A stretch of 64,000 nucleotides of DNA, from NCBI GenBank assembly GCA_029962745.1, contig CM057152.1, positions 22,711,176 to 22,775,175 of the forward strand, written 5' to 3'. Below the pieces are notes generated by a model. The model did no database searches. It was given only the letters and a program-made list of their open reading frames with translations, and was not told the DNA's origin. Origin of the DNA: Echinometra lucunter. Taxonomy: Eukaryota > Echinodermata > Echinoidea > Camarodonta > Echinometridae. Position numbers and translations under genes: made by a program. Below are positions 43,857-57,052 of the stretch, one piece after another. How positions within the stretch are numbered: the first letter of the stretch is position 1; the number at the start of each line of letters is the position of its first letter.

Positions 43857-44204
43857 GTAAGTCAGTAATGTTAAAAAGCATCTAACTGAGATTTTGAGGA
43901 GAAAAATTGATGATGACTTGATCATGTCCATTGTCTACATGTTTGTTGTTGTGGATAACTCAGACAAGGCCTTTTCTGTTCAGTTGTCATTCTAATGTTA
44001 ACTTAGTCTAACTATCTGTTTTATTTGTTGTTCATTCATTAAAGATCAGACATTACATGCATTATTGAAATTTTGTTGTTGTTGTCAAGTGAGCAGTTGC
44101 TTTGAACATAATATGAATGATTTAACTTGGTTAGCAGAGATGAATATAGATCCATGATATTCATGCATGATCACAAACATGAAGTCAAAATATGTCCTGC
44201 AGAG

Positions 44205-44778
44205 CCCGGGGGGGGGGGGGGGGGGGGGCACTCGACCCCAAAAGTGGTAGGTATGTGCCGCGGGCGAGACAAAAAACGGGGGCTTTGGAACGGGCTTATT
44301 GTGAAAAGGAGGGTCTTCGGAACAGGCTTCGGAACTACAAATGTTTGTGAAAACGGGGGTCTTTGGAACAGTTTGCCTGCGTGTGAGTGTGAATGTATCC
44401 CTATGGAACGGGCATACGTGCATGCAGCTAGCCCGGCGGCACGGGCGCCGGGTGCGCTCGCGCAGAGGCGATGGTCGGAGAGTACAGCGCTAGCGCTCTG
44501 CGGGCTGCTTTTCACTAGAAATGCAGCTCATTGCAGCGGATCAATGCGGCCGGAACGGTGTAACGAAAAATATGCGAAGCTTTGAAACAGATTTCTTTCT
44601 TCTTTTTTCTCGATAAGAAGAATATGCTATGCTTTGGAACGGCTTTCTTTGTTCTTTTTCTCAATAAGATAAAAATGCTGTGCTTTGGAATGGAAATTTG
44701 AGTGTAAAAATGGGGGTCTTCTCTGCGGCACATACCCACCACGCATTATGTACTGAGTGCCCCCCCCCCCCCCCCGGG
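44205..44778. mobile_element. hAT-like MITE, copy 2
   Basis: Closely similar to the copy at 894-1451 over its whole length, with the same CCCGGG-G-run ends and TTTGGAACGG interior motifs. The flanks are CTGCAGAG (44197-44204) and CTGCAGAC (44779-44786), an 8-bp duplication with one mismatch. It again fits nTnnnnAn. It sits about 350 bp inside FEZ intron 1. Adjacent 44788-44880 has GGCGTGAGACTCCCGCATTG, resembling the subterminal repeats of the hAT at 7863. Confidence 0.8.
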
Positions 44779-45212
44779 CTGCAGACATGTAAAGCCTCCC
44801 GCATTAGGCGTGAGACTCCCGCATTGGGGGCTCTTGCTCATCCCCCAAAATCTCTTTCTCACGCCTACATCACAGCCTATCCCCATATATATTATACACA
44901 ACGCCTGTCGATCTCATTGTTCCCTGCCTAAAATCTCATGCATTGATGGTCTTTGACCTTGGCGTCTCTGGACCTGACATTCGACTTCATGTTTGTGATG
45001 TATGCGTGTATTTACGGTGTGGATGTGTGGGTAATAGCTTGTTGAATGTAAAAGTGAATTTTTGGAAAGTATGAATGGGCAGAGGAGTTGGACAACTGTT
45101 ACTTATTCTTGCTAACAAGTTGATGAAAAAGGTACCCCCCAATCCCTCTGAAGGGTCCTTGGTTATTTTTTTAGGGTCTGTTTGTTTTTTAAAAGATGTT
45201 TGATTACTACAG

Positions 45213-45319
45213 TGGAGGGGGATGGGGAGGGGATAAAGGATGTTGATCACAATCACCTGATAGTCACACCTGATGACATGAAAGAGATCTTGATTTCTTT
45301 CATGCAGAATGAACTACAT
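45213..45319 (+). other. Candidate coding exon in FEZ intron 1
   Basis: A 107-nt segment bounded by TACTACAG and GTAAGTCC is fully open in one frame: 2 nt plus 35 codons, reading EGDGEGIKDVDHNHLIV then TPDDMKEILISFMQNELH. The composition looks protein-like (acidic, amphipathic). The reading phase does not fit a direct join to FEZ exon 1, which leaves 2 nt whereas this exon needs 1 nt before it; an intervening exon or a different gene would be required. I do not recognise the peptide in FEZ proteins. It could be chance. Confidence 0.3.
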
Positions 45320-45579
45320 GTAAGTCCCTATCAGAAGTTGAACTTTTATGTGAGTTTTCACCAGTATACAAGCCATTAAGTGCAAGGGTGGTGGTGGTGG
45401 TGGGGGGGGGGGGGGTCGAATGAGATTCATCATCATGTATTCATCATTATAATTTTTCATGTAAGTTTGTCAGGGGTGAGAGAGGGCATTTGTCTTGAAA
45501 TTGAAAAGGGGAACTTATTGCAAGATTATGAAAACCCAACTCTGCAAATTGTGAATTACCCTTTGTATAATGACACCAG

Positions 45580-45722
45580 GGGCCTGTTCCTCGAAAGTGC
45601 CATATGTATCGGTATGTCTCAAGTTTTTGGACAATGCAGAAAGACACGTGTTGTAGAATTGATATGTGTTTCATTGGGATGTCCACAAACTTAGACCAAT
45701 GACAGTTTCAAGGAACAGGCCC
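45580..45722. mobile_element. 143-bp MITE with GGGCCTGTTCC ends
   Basis: GGGCCTGTTCCTCGAAAGTG at the left and the complement of GACAGTTTCAAGGAACAGGCCC at the right form terminal inverted repeats. This GGGCCTGTT terminus is typical of Harbinger/ISL2EU-type MITEs in marine animals. No target duplication is obvious. Confidence 0.55.
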
Positions 45723-46696
45723 ATCATGTCCTTTTTGTCCTGGTATGCTAAATCACAGCAGTGCCCTTGAGAGTGATTGCTGCCCCAGCCAATATTGAAT
45801 CTTTTAAATTTTACCATTTAACACATGTACCATCTACTGCTCGGCCATATTGAAGCTCATATTTTGAATGTGGTATAGTAACATTGAAACCCTAACATAA
45901 CAGAGCAAAATGTCTTTTGGTGATCAGTAACTTTAACCTGCTGAGTACTAAGCCCGAAATAACTCGGGCTGGGGTCTATGGATAATATGTGTTACTATAT
46001 ATAAACAAAGTAGATAGTGTTCTGCTCGGAGTTGGTGATATCAAAAACTACAAAAGGAATAAAAAACTCCGTAAACCAAGGAAATTTCACGAATTTTCGC
46101 CTTAGGGGAAATGAAATGGAAATATATGGAAATAAAATGAAAATATATGGAAATGAAATGGTGTTCAACTGGTTACTATTGATTGCCTTTTCCCTGGGCT
46201 GCTGTCTCTTGGACACTACATGTACATGTTTGTGTCACAAACGTGTTTCTAAAAGGTTTAGGTTCACTACAGTACAGTCCGAGTCTGTTACCCTGGAAAG
46301 CTATTGAGACCTACAATAAAAGTTATTTTGAGTATGTAAAAGAGGCCTTCTAGATAATGAATAAGATATTCAGCATGGCAAGATTCTAGGCCTCTGATTG
46401 GTCAAATTTGTGGGCATGAAATTCACTAGAGACTGCCAAGCAATACAGCAAAAAATATGACTGGGCATGCATTCTACTTTTGGCTAATTCCTGAATTATG
46501 TGTTAACTTCCAACATTTTTCAGTTAATTACCTTGATGAATAAATTTTTTTGGGCAATATAGCAATATATGATTCTTGCATTTCCATGCAATCAGATGGC
46601 GGTTTGATCTATACATGCTTACTTATAGTGAAAATAATTTGAGGATGGTTGGACACCTCGGGCATTTCTCTACTGCCGAGGTGTAGAAATTTCCCC

Positions 46697-46724
46697 GGGG
46701 GGGGGGGGGGGGGGGGGGGGGGGG
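46697..46724. repeat. Uninterrupted run of 28 G
   Basis: The longest of about two dozen G/C homopolymers in the window. It is capable of G-quadruplex formation on the coding strand of the FEZ intron. Sequencing length at such a run is unreliable. Confidence 0.9.
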
Positions 46725-48747
46725 AGATTAAGCAACTATAGCATTGTTTTACAGCAAAATGGTTGTTATAGTAAAGTTGAAGTGATTCACTTCACAATGA
46801 TAAGCTCACATGAAATGTCTCACTTCAGTAGATACAAGAATGTTTTTCAGAGAGATAAAGTTCGAAAAAAGTGATCAAATTATGACCTAAAAACAACACT
46901 TTTTGATAGAAAAGCAAACTGTTTCCTTGATAAGCAGTTTTTAAAGTGCACATTCAGGAGAAGCACAATTTGAAATTCTTTGTGATATATTTTTTTCTAG
47001 CAGTGATAAAGCGCATCCTTTGCATTGTTTTGTTTTACATCATACATAATTAACAAAAAAAATTTATAAGAAGAGAAAAGTCACACTTCCTGAAAAATGT
47101 TATGCAAATATTTGAGAAAGTGATCGGTTTGTAGTACGACTTTTCTCTTGATAAAGACGCCAGTCCAATTGCACCATGTTTCTCATAACCCCACTTTGTT
47201 AAAGCCACTGCAGCCTACAGGCTAGCCTTTCTGACATTTATTTTGGAGGTCTCGGATGAACAATCTAATTAATTATTTATTGATATCAGTATGAGAGCAT
47301 TCATTTCGCTCTACTGTGCGCCAGGAAACCTCATCTAAATTCCACCTGGGGTCTGATAGAAAATTTATGACGTAACCTAAGTGAAGCTTATATGCAGCGA
47401 ATATGTTACATGCAATGTTGAATTACAATTTCATTAATTCTAGTTACCTCTGTTTGAAAGCATCACCAATCTGCTAACACTTTAATTTGTATTGTTACTG
47501 AGTGTTCATGTATTGTAATTACTGTATTGCTCCTAATCATGTGATACCTGGTCATCTTATATGACATATCAACGATATAGTAGACTGAAGGCCTGAAGCC
47601 CTGTCTTTTTAAAATGAGATTATTTCGAAGACAAATTATATTGAGAGCAACTCTCATGTCTGTGAATATCGGTACATTCATTAAGGAAAAAGATGATATG
47701 AGGGAATACAACCCTCACTGCAACGAAACGGATGGTAACCAGCAAACTTCCTGCAATGTATAAGTTCAAGTTGCTTATATATTATTGTTATGCAATTGAT
47801 TAGCAAAGCATACCCAGTATTTTTTGTAATCTAAATGCAAATTACTTGATAAACGTAACAACCTTTTAAAGGCATTGGCTAACTTTGTGAGCAGCTGATT
47901 TAAAAAATTCTCAAACTAAGATGAAACATGTGTATGAGTACTTGTATTTGTACTAAAAAACCCTGAAACCAACCATAATTTGGAATGAAAAGCTGTAAGT
48001 TAGACGCAAACCGCGATTTTATTAGCTTTTGTCTCGAGAGACAGTGAACCAAGAGGACCGTTTGCACGAATTAAAAGATACTGTTACCTGCCTTCCGCCG
48101 CGTGATACGTCAATACACACAGTGCGGTCATGCACGCATGCGCACTCCTTACGTTTGGCCTGTGCAACCGACCCTCGTATATATTTTTCAAACATTAGTT
48201 CACATTTCTAATATTTAAAAATACTTCCCGTTGATGTTATACTCTGGAAATTTCAGACTGGTATTTTCACACTATAACCCTAATGTTTATCCCATTTTCA
48301 AGCAACAAAATCATAATGAGATTTTTAAAAATCATAACAATGTTAACCAATGTCTTTAATCGTTTCTCTTCCCTGCTGTGACTCTTTGGGATAATTGATT
48401 TGAGGTACTGTATACATGGACATGTGTTTCCTAGTAATTCCTGAGCTTGCAAATGAAAAGAATCTGACAAAACTCTTGTACATTTGGAAGTGAGCTTCAC
48501 TTTAACAAACTTTTCAATAAATTTCAGATACTGTGTACCTGTACCGGGGTTGTATGTTGCGTGAGTGCACATATTATGATAGAGATTGATTGCCTGGTGA
48601 AGACAAACATGTTCAGTTCCTACTAATTATATGTATTTGGAGTCTGTATTTGCATTGAAAGCTGGGATGAAGTTTCATTAGGCTGTCTGCAACATCGTGT
48701 TGGCTTTCTCTCTCTCTCTCTCTTGTCTTTGTATCCTTCCTCTTTAA

Positions 48748-49228
48748 AGGGGGTACCCAATGCTGAAACAATTTTAGCTCATTTAAAAGAGCATGATTTC
48801 ATTAGCAGAAAATCATCTGCCTAAAGTTTTTTAAAAAGTCGTGTTGCCAAGGAAACCCCCAAATGTGGTAAGATTTCAGGATATTTTTGACCCCTCAGCT
48901 GTGACCCAGTTTCAACTGGGTACCCACTTTGACGTCAAAATGACGTCAAAGTGGGTACCATGTCGCGCAATTCCAGCAAAATGCGCGCAGGATATAATAC
49001 AAATTGTACAGTCTAGCGCGCAGCACAACTGCAGTGCGCGAAGCTGGGTACCCACTTTGACGTCATACCTCATACTCAAATTTTTTGGTCCACTCTTGAC
49101 ATTTTATGAGAAAATTAGCCAAAATGCATTGATTTTGATTGAAAATCATTAAATTTTTAATGTTATTCTTCTTAGAATTCTATTCTCGATCATATATCCA
49201 AAAAAAAATTTACCATTGTGTAATCACT
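48748..49228. mobile_element. TTAA-flanked MITE, copy 1 (piggyBac-like)
   Basis: TTAA borders both ends (48744-48747 and 49229-49232). The ends AGGGGGTACCCAATG and, on the other strand, AGTGATTACACAATGG are weakly inverted. The centre contains a palindromic block: AACTGGGTACCCACTTTGACGTC, then TGACGTCAAAGTGGGTACC, and another inverted GGGTACCCACTTTGACGTCA. The copy at 53609-54082 is nearly identical. No coding frame. Confidence 0.75.
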
Positions 49229-49256
49229 TTAAATGAATGCACACACATTACCAGTA

Positions 49257-49413
49257 CAGTCAACTCTGCATAAGTCGAAGTCGCATTAGTCAAATAATCG
49301 CCTAAGTCGAAGGTCTGTACTGGGTCCCATTCCTTTATTTTCTATTGTTTTTGACCCCTCATAAGTCAAATTTTCTTCAGTCCCAAGAAATTCGACTCAT
49401 GCAGAGTTTACTG
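49257..49413. mobile_element. 157-bp pogo/Tigger-like MITE
   Basis: CAGTCAACTCTGCATAAGTC and the complement of its right end (CAGTAAACTCTGCATGAGTC) are terminal inverted repeats with TA at both borders (49255-49256 and 49414-49415). The CAGT..ACTC...AAGTCGAA terminus is characteristic of Tigger-type elements. It lies just downstream of the preceding TTAA-flanked MITE. Confidence 0.75.
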
Positions 49414-50589
49414 TATGTTTCCTGAAACAATTGTAAATGATTTTCATGATGGTTGCTCTTTTTAGAATGCGATATGCAATACATGTATATGTGCCTGTAT
49501 ATCTCTGCTCCCAGTTCTCTATGAATGTAACATGGGCTGTATAAATTTCAGTGTTGATTAATGATGACCCATTTTGATAAAGGGAATACCACCCATCCTG
49601 CAGTAAAGGAGAATAGCATAATTGACATGATAGTGATCATTATCTGACGGTGCATTCTCCATCCTTGCATGATGGGTTGCCATAGCGATTAATCATATTC
49701 AAGTTATCCTGCTCCAAGTCAATATGCCATAGATCCTACCAACTTGTACCAAGAGCATTAGATCATCGTAATTTACTGTCATTCACTGGAAGAGAGATCA
49801 AGATCTTTCCCCAATTCTTCATTTCAATTGTATTTAACAGCCCTAGATTTTGTTAGGCAAGGAAAAGGTTAAATTGATTTAGAAGATGAATCAGAATTTT
49901 TTGTCCTGAGTTAAAGGGATGATAACAGGTTGCAACAGTCTCCATTTTATCATACCCCGATATCATTCCATGATAAAATGTGAGATTTTATTTCCCAGTG
50001 TCAATGTAAAATGCTTGTATGTGAATGTAATGCATATATTCGTCTGTACCTCCTACCAGTCCATGTATGTTGTTATTGTTCCTTTTGTATCACTAATGCT
50101 TGGTTATATGTTAGCAAGTTTTCCTTTATCATAAAATGATTCTACGTGTAGGCCAGTGTTCCGTATTCTACATTAGGCCTACACATCTCTTTACCATTGT
50201 TATGTATGTTTGTGTGTTTTCTGACCTCTAATGAGTTACTACATGTATGACTCCCATGACCTATTATTGACACCTGATGGAGCTTCAGCGTCTTAATTAT
50301 TCATTTATTTCATGCCCAGAGAATGCAAAGGTGTGTTACTCACATCGAGCTATGCTATTGATTTTACATAAGGTCAAAGGTATGCAGGAATTGATTTTGG
50401 AATGATTACTACTTCTGAGATTGCATGCGAGATGTGACATGACCCATATTGGTGAAGACCTCGATTGAAGACCTCGATCGTTACACTCACTGTATAGTCT
50501 GTGAAGGAATATCATTCATAGAGGCCATGGAAGAACCTTCCCCCTTTCTTTTTTTTCAATTCATGTACCCCATCTCGTTGCCAGCCGTG

Positions 50590-50990
50590 AGATTAGGTGA
50601 TGTCTGCCAGGAGTAGGGCATCGTAGATAACACACTGCCACAGCAGCATCAGCAGCGGCATGCATGCACCAAGCATGGTGCGTGCGTAAACAAGCTACTC
50701 CATCACGAGTGCATGAATATCAGTGCCTGCATTAGCTCCCCAGCCCATGCCTGCGCTCGTCTCCCTCCCGCCCATCGGAGGAAGACGCGGGGCGATGCGT
50801 GGGATGCTCTCGCGGCCATCGTCATCCTCCTCTCATCAGTCAGGTGGTGGCTTATTACGTTGGCTGGTGAGTATTGGGAGGCAGGGGGCCCCCAGGCTGG
50901 AGGGCCCTGCTGCAAGACTTCATCTCATCCCGGTATACGGGTATACGAGGGAGGGATGCATCTCATCTCGCTCCTAGAAGGATGCTGACG
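50590..50990 (+). other. GC- and CpG-rich island with a donor site inside FEZ intron 1
   Basis: This stretch is far richer in GC and CpG than the surrounding intron. Overlapping open frames from 50713 and 50723 run across a GTGAGT donor at 50867. It could be an alternative first exon/promoter of FEZ or another transcript's start, or a repeat fragment. The peptides have no recognised similarity, and the frames seem to be products of the base composition. Confidence 0.3.
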
Positions 50991-52970
50991 TATCTCACTC
51001 GGTCAGGGTGCGGCCTATGCTCAAGGTGGCTTACATGTCTGTGAGTCATCCTCAAGAAGAGATGAAGATGATGAATTCTGAGGTGATGCCTTACGACTCA
51101 ACAATGGAGACTGCTGGAATGCTCCTTTTATTGCATTCCGCTAATTGCCCTATTTTAAGTGATATTTGATTACCATTGTATGAGATGCACTTTTAACTTC
51201 TGGAAAGACATGAAATGTCTTCGTCCCTTTTGTCACATAAAAAAAACCTCTTTCTACAATATGACTAAAAGGAACATTCTTAATTTCAAGAAAGTAAGGT
51301 GGCTTACAGGGTAAAAAATACTCTTTTTATTCCCACTACAGCTACATGTACATGTATTCTCTGAAAAAATAGCTCCTGTGGACAACTTTGCAGGAGCTAG
51401 TGGCATATCAGTACATGCATTTGTTGAAGAAAATAGAAACTAGTGGGGGAAGTTTATTTGTAGATCCAGAAGAAATTAAATGGATGTTCCATAATACCAC
51501 CAGCTGTCATTTTCTTAAATTAGCTTTGTATTCCAAATGGCCTTTTTTCATGATTTCTACATGTAGCCCATTCAGTAGACACAGAGGGAAAAAAAACTTG
51601 AATTCTGATCTATGATCTGTACATATTGTAGTCAGATCCATAAAAGACAAACAAGTCTTAAGGACAGATGTTTGGGGCTCTAAGGAATAAATATGGATTA
51701 CATTGTAAGCAGAATATTGCCCAGGGGAATGTTCTATGTATAATATACCTTGGAAACTTGAATAAATACACCGTTTCGCTGCTATTTCCCTCCCCCCCCC
51801 CCCCCCCCCCTCTCCTCCCACTGAGATGGAACAACAAGGTAAAATTTTGATACGTGAGACTGTCCCTCAAAAATATGATTATAACCATTCCATTCAGAAT
51901 TCTAAGGAAGCATTTGCTTTATTCCCACACATTTTCTTCTTTCTTCTTTTCAGTCTTCTCCATTCCCCTTTCTGTTTTAGAAAGAAGAATATATAATCTA
52001 AGTGGATTTATGAAACAGAATCTTGGCATAAACCTTTGTGCATTCTACATGTATATGTAGGCCTATATTTTTAGGACATTGCAGCTTCATCATTCTATTA
52101 GGCTTATTATAGATGAATTATAGATAAAGCATACATGTCTAATAATTGTGAAACAGATGTAACAGAGAATACATGAGACATACTGCAGTTGAATATATTC
52201 ATGGATATGGATGTAATATTGAGTGTGAGAATTTGTTTCTTTACTTTTTGATATGCATATCTAATTGGACCAAGCCTGTGGACAGACTGAAATGGTCTTA
52301 TTAATGAGGATCAATTTTCAAACAGAAATCAACCAATCTGCCTGCCAGAAGATGTTAGCTTATATAATTACATGTGTAACACAGACTTTTAAATGGTTGT
52401 CTTGCTCTAACATCATTTGAAGTTTAGTGAAGAGGCGTTTCTTCTTCTTCTTCGCTATATAAGCACAGGCCACCGTCTGGTTTATTCTCGTACTGTTGTA
52501 TAGTGCAGGTGTATGTACAGTGTCTCAGTTGAAAAAGTGCATGTGAAGGAAAATAAGGATAAAACATTAATCATAGAACAAATGAATGCAATAAAACTGT
52601 AAACAGAACAGCAACTGAACAACTGTCAAACTTGCCTCCTAATCTCATTTTTCAAGTATAAAGTGTCTTAAGAGGAGCTGATGTCTTCTTCTTGATTTTA
52701 AGAAGAATTGTCTGCCAGATATCCTTGACCGTGAGTCTGTGTAGGCCAAGGTTGTATGCTGAGGCTGAAGATGGCTCAAGTCATCCATGAGGGACAAGGG
52801 GACCAAGGCAAAAAGTATTGATCAAATCAGTGCCTGAGACATTTTCCCCTGTCTTGCCCCCCCCCCCCCCCCCATTTTTTTGCTTCTTCTTCATTTCCTC
52901 TTTAGCTCTTCTCTCTGTCTTGTTCTCTTGTTCTTCCTTTTTTTTTTCCTCAGCTCAGCTACCTTAAGCA

Positions 52971-53271
52971 TAGTTTTCAGGGGCATACAAACGTTTTGTG
53001 AAGGATGCGAATGTCAAAAAAATTGCAAAGTCCAACATTCGCATTTTATGCTACAAAAGTTTGCCAAATTTGCGTAGGGGTGTTTGGCAGAATTTCAAAA
53101 AAAAATTGAAATTTCTTACGAACATTTACCGCATCCCACTAACAATTGACAATGCTTCCGAACCTCCGCGCAAGTTGGCGACCTTTCGGCGCATAAAATA
53201 TGAATGATGGATTTTGCCATTTTTTGGACATTTGCATCCTTCGCAAAACGTTCACGTGCCCATGGAAACTA
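52971..53271. mobile_element. 301-bp foldback element, ~110-bp arms
   Basis: TAGTTTTCAGGGGCATAC..AACGTTTTGTGAAGGATGC at the left matches the complement of GCATCCTTCGCAAAACGTT..GTGCCCATGGAAACTA at the right. Pairing continues inward through ATTTTATGC...AAGTTTGCCAA / its complement. No coding capacity. The target duplication is not clear. Confidence 0.7.
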
Positions 53272-53608
53272 CACTGCTCTCTGGGATTCGAAAGAACAAT
53301 AGTGATAGGCATTTGATCATATTTTAGAAGAAGATCAAGAGCGAAGTAAAGCAACTACAAATTATACAATTAGAAAGAGAAACTTAAGCCAAACTATTTG
53401 TCTACTACTTTGTATAATCAGCTTACTCAGAAATAAATCAAAAGCAAGAAATTTGAGCCATTTTTTTGTTTGTTATTTAGCCCTGAGGAAGTATTGAAGG
53501 TGGAGAAAAGGACAGTTAATACAGTTGGTGAAAGACATATGTACCCTGAAATGAATCATATGGTCTTATTTTGAAGTCATGGGAGCTACCAATATTCTTT
53601 TGATTTAA

Positions 53609-54082
53609 AGGGGGTACCCAATGCTGAAACAATGTTCATTTAAAAGAGCATGATTTTATTAGCGGAAAATCATCTGCCTAAAAATTTTTTAAAAGTCGTG
53701 TTGCCAAGGAAACCCCCAAATGTGGTAAGATTTCAGGATATTGTGACCCCTCAGCTGTGACCCAGTTTCAACTGGGTGCCCACTTTGACGTCAAAATGAC
53801 GTCAAATTGGGTACCTTGTCGCGCAATTCTAGCAAAATGCGCGCAAGGTATAATACAAATTGTACAGTCTAGCGCGCAGCACAACTGCAATGCGCGAAGC
53901 TGGGTACCCACTTTTACGTCATACCTCACACTCAAATTTTTGGTGAACTCTTGACTTTTCATTAGAAAATTAGCCAAAATGCATTGATTTCGATTGAAAA
54001 TCATCAAATTTTTAATGTTATTCTTCTTAGAATTCTATTCTTGATCATATATCAAAAAAAAAATTACCATTGTGTAAGCACT
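53609..54082. mobile_element. TTAA-flanked MITE, copy 2 (piggyBac-like)
   Basis: The same sequence and orientation as 48748-49228, with small indels and scattered substitutions (for example GTGACCCCTCAGCTG lacking a TTTT). TTAA is present outside both ends (53605-53608 and 54083-54086). Two copies 4.9 kb apart in the same intron and orientation can pair for unequal exchange. Confidence 0.75.
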
Positions 54083-55297
54083 TTAATCATATGCAGAGTT
54101 GCAAAGGACGCCAGCAAGTGTGAAACCTCATTTGGCAAACGTGCCCCCTAATCCCCTCGGCGACGGAGACATATTGCATGTGGACAACGCATTAGCGGCA
54201 ATCGGATGATTAATTATTGATGCAATCTTTGAATTTATTCAAGGCTGGATGAATCATGTTCCAGTAGCATTTAGATGATTACAAGTTTCTCTTGTCTCTC
54301 ATGATATACTGCTGATTGTACAGATCAGCGAGGAGAACAAAATGTAAACAGAACTTATATGCAGTAGGGTAATAACCAGATAGCCCGAAGAGTATGTTAA
54401 GTGTCAGAGTTACACTTTAACCTACCTGTAGTTACCTATAGCAGTACAGAGTTTTCTTAATGGCAAAATTAAGCAGCTTTCTTTCTTCAAATTGGCAACA
54501 ATCATTTTTATATGCTATTCATACATGGTTTGTAAAAATAAAAATGTGTTTGATGTGAACATTATGAATGACAATTGCAAAATTTTAATAGCAAATTGCT
54601 AGTTTTAACATAAAAAAGTAGTGTTATATTTTACACTGTGGTGTCCATTTAAAAAATTATTACAGTTTTACAACAGACAGTTGCAAATAAAATCACTCTT
54701 ATTTGAGAACAGTGCAAGATACTCTGTTTGAAATATGTACTCATATATTTTTTGTAATTAGCTCTTTTTGCATTTTGCTTTAATTAGTAGTCCACTGTTC
54801 CATGAACTAAGAACTTCAATTTGTTGCATCAGTGCACACATGCCCCTACATGTATTTGGCACAGAATATGATGCATTCTGAAACTCTTCTGTTGAAAAGT
54901 GACACTCTGACTATTGTTGTGACGCTACTGTATCCTTCCTTCTGGACAGGTTTTAAAGAAATTATAAAATTTTTTATGGCAAATTTTCTTCTTTCTTAGG
55001 CTTTGGCATCCCCATAAGGGCATTTATGCACTCATGCAAGGAATTATGTCTTTCTAGCTCTCAACTACTCTCAGCAAATAATATAATTCCAAGGAGAAAG
55101 CTGTTGACTGATTTCTGTTGTTATGATTGTCTACTGACAAGTTACTTGTTTTTCATCCAAATATGTCACTAGATATTAGCTTTTCTCGTATCATACTATT
55201 GCAGACACGTGTAACAAGGCATATCAGTATTAGACAAAGGGGCTCATATGTGAATTTTTAGTTGGGGAGAAAACAAGCATTACATATATGGTCTGAT

Positions 55298-55747
55298 GCC
55301 CCTTGTCTGCGCAGTGCCCAAGTCTGCGCATACACGTAACTGAGCGATGCTAACATCACAAAAGACGAAACAAACACAATCATCTTTAAATCAATTTTAG
55401 CAATATGTATCACTGAAAAAATGACAAAAAACGGGCGAAAGGCGTCTATTTTATGTATTTTTTACTCACATGCCTTGAAAATGCCACTTTCATGCAAAAA
55501 ATCCCGAACTGCGTGTAAAGTGAATGAGTGCGCAGACAAGGGCACCTTCCTCTTTTTAGCGTCAAATTTACACCATCGCCTTTTCTTGTAAAAATCACAT
55601 TGTTCTTGTTCAGATTTCGATGAGATTTTCGGCACAGTTACTCTCTAGGATATGGGGATTAAAATGAGGTCAGCCATTAGAGGAATACAAAAAGGAAAGT
55701 TTGTCAATTTTAAGTGAAATATTAGGTGCGCAGACAAGGGTCCCCCC
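55298..55747. repeat. Repeat with CCCTTGTCTGCGCA motif at both ends
   Basis: CCCCTTGTCTGCGCAGTG opens the segment and GTGCGCAGACAAGGGTCCCCC closes it in inverted form. A further internal copy (GTGCGCAGACAAGGGCACC) lies at about 55528. This may be a MITE with an internal partial duplication. No coding frame. Confidence 0.5.
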
Positions 55748-57052
55748 ATCATACATGGTATGTAGGTGTTGTATAAAAGGTACCATACATGTAGGAGTTG
55801 CATCAGGGGAGATTTGTAATGTGTGAAAGTCATTTTAATCATATTCTAGATGTTAACCTTTTCATAGAATTATAATCTTTTCAAACTTTCTCATTCTATT
55901 CATCATCAGTTTACTCTTTACTGTTTCCTTTCCAAATAAATTCACTCAAGATTGCAGTCATTAATTTTCTATTTTAAAGATAAGTGTAGGCCTACACGAA
56001 TGCTGCACAGTTCCATTGATTTTATTGCTGATGGCAAATTACAAAAAAATAGTAACTGCTAAAGCAGCAGTATACAGATAGTGTAGGCTGCAAGAATAAA
56101 TTGAGTTTCGAGAGAGGTGAAAAATGATTGTCAAGCTTTCATATTCTTCTTACGTCATTTAGGGAGAATATCATTGAAAATGTTTCCCTGAAGGCTGAAA
56201 AGGATTTCTCTTCAAATACCCTCATATTCAAAATACGATGAGAAATTGCTTAAGAGTTTGGGCCAAACGTTTATGCCCCATTTGTTTGTGGACCTGAATA
56301 CTCATTCTCTGTGCAGTGCATGTGTCTGTTTGGGAAAGTAAGTCCATTTCTTATCAATTTAATGATACCAGAATCTCACACTAGACTCCTGTTCTTATAC
56401 AGTACAACTAATCTACCTTTCCCAGTTCCTTGGTAAGAGTTTCTGTCACAACATAATTGCATGAATAGAACTGAAGTTTATCTACAAGCAGTTGCAGTGG
56501 ATTGTCTTTCTGAATACGGTATGCTCTCAAGAAATCAGCATGCCCTACAATGTACTAGTACCATGCAAGGTAATGGATGTCATGCATACACCTAATGCAC
56601 TGTGTTGTCTGAAATGCCTTTGATGCAAAACTAATGTTAAAATGCATGTCGGAGGGGGATGCCAGGGGACAAATGAATTTATATTCCATACATATCGCTC
56701 TCGCTTTATGAAGGCGAACTTGAGATCCCCTCTGTCAGCAGAGACAAGCATACCTGCTGCAAGGCTGTTTGTACATGTGGGGGTGATTTTAGATTGATAG
56801 AAATTGAAGAAAGGGTAGAATGTTTTAGTCATTGATTTGTGGGCCAATTCTCCATGCTTCTTGGTTGGAAGGGTGGTGCCTTTACATCAAGTAGCAATAA
56901 ATTTGAAGTGAGGTAGCATATGAATACAGACAAGTCAAAGTATAGGGACTAGCGGAGAGGAGACTTCTTGGCTGCCATTAAATGTGGGCAGTTCATGTAC
57001 TAGGCAGACACTACTTATTTTTCTAGATGCCAATTTTCCTGTCCTCCTTCAT

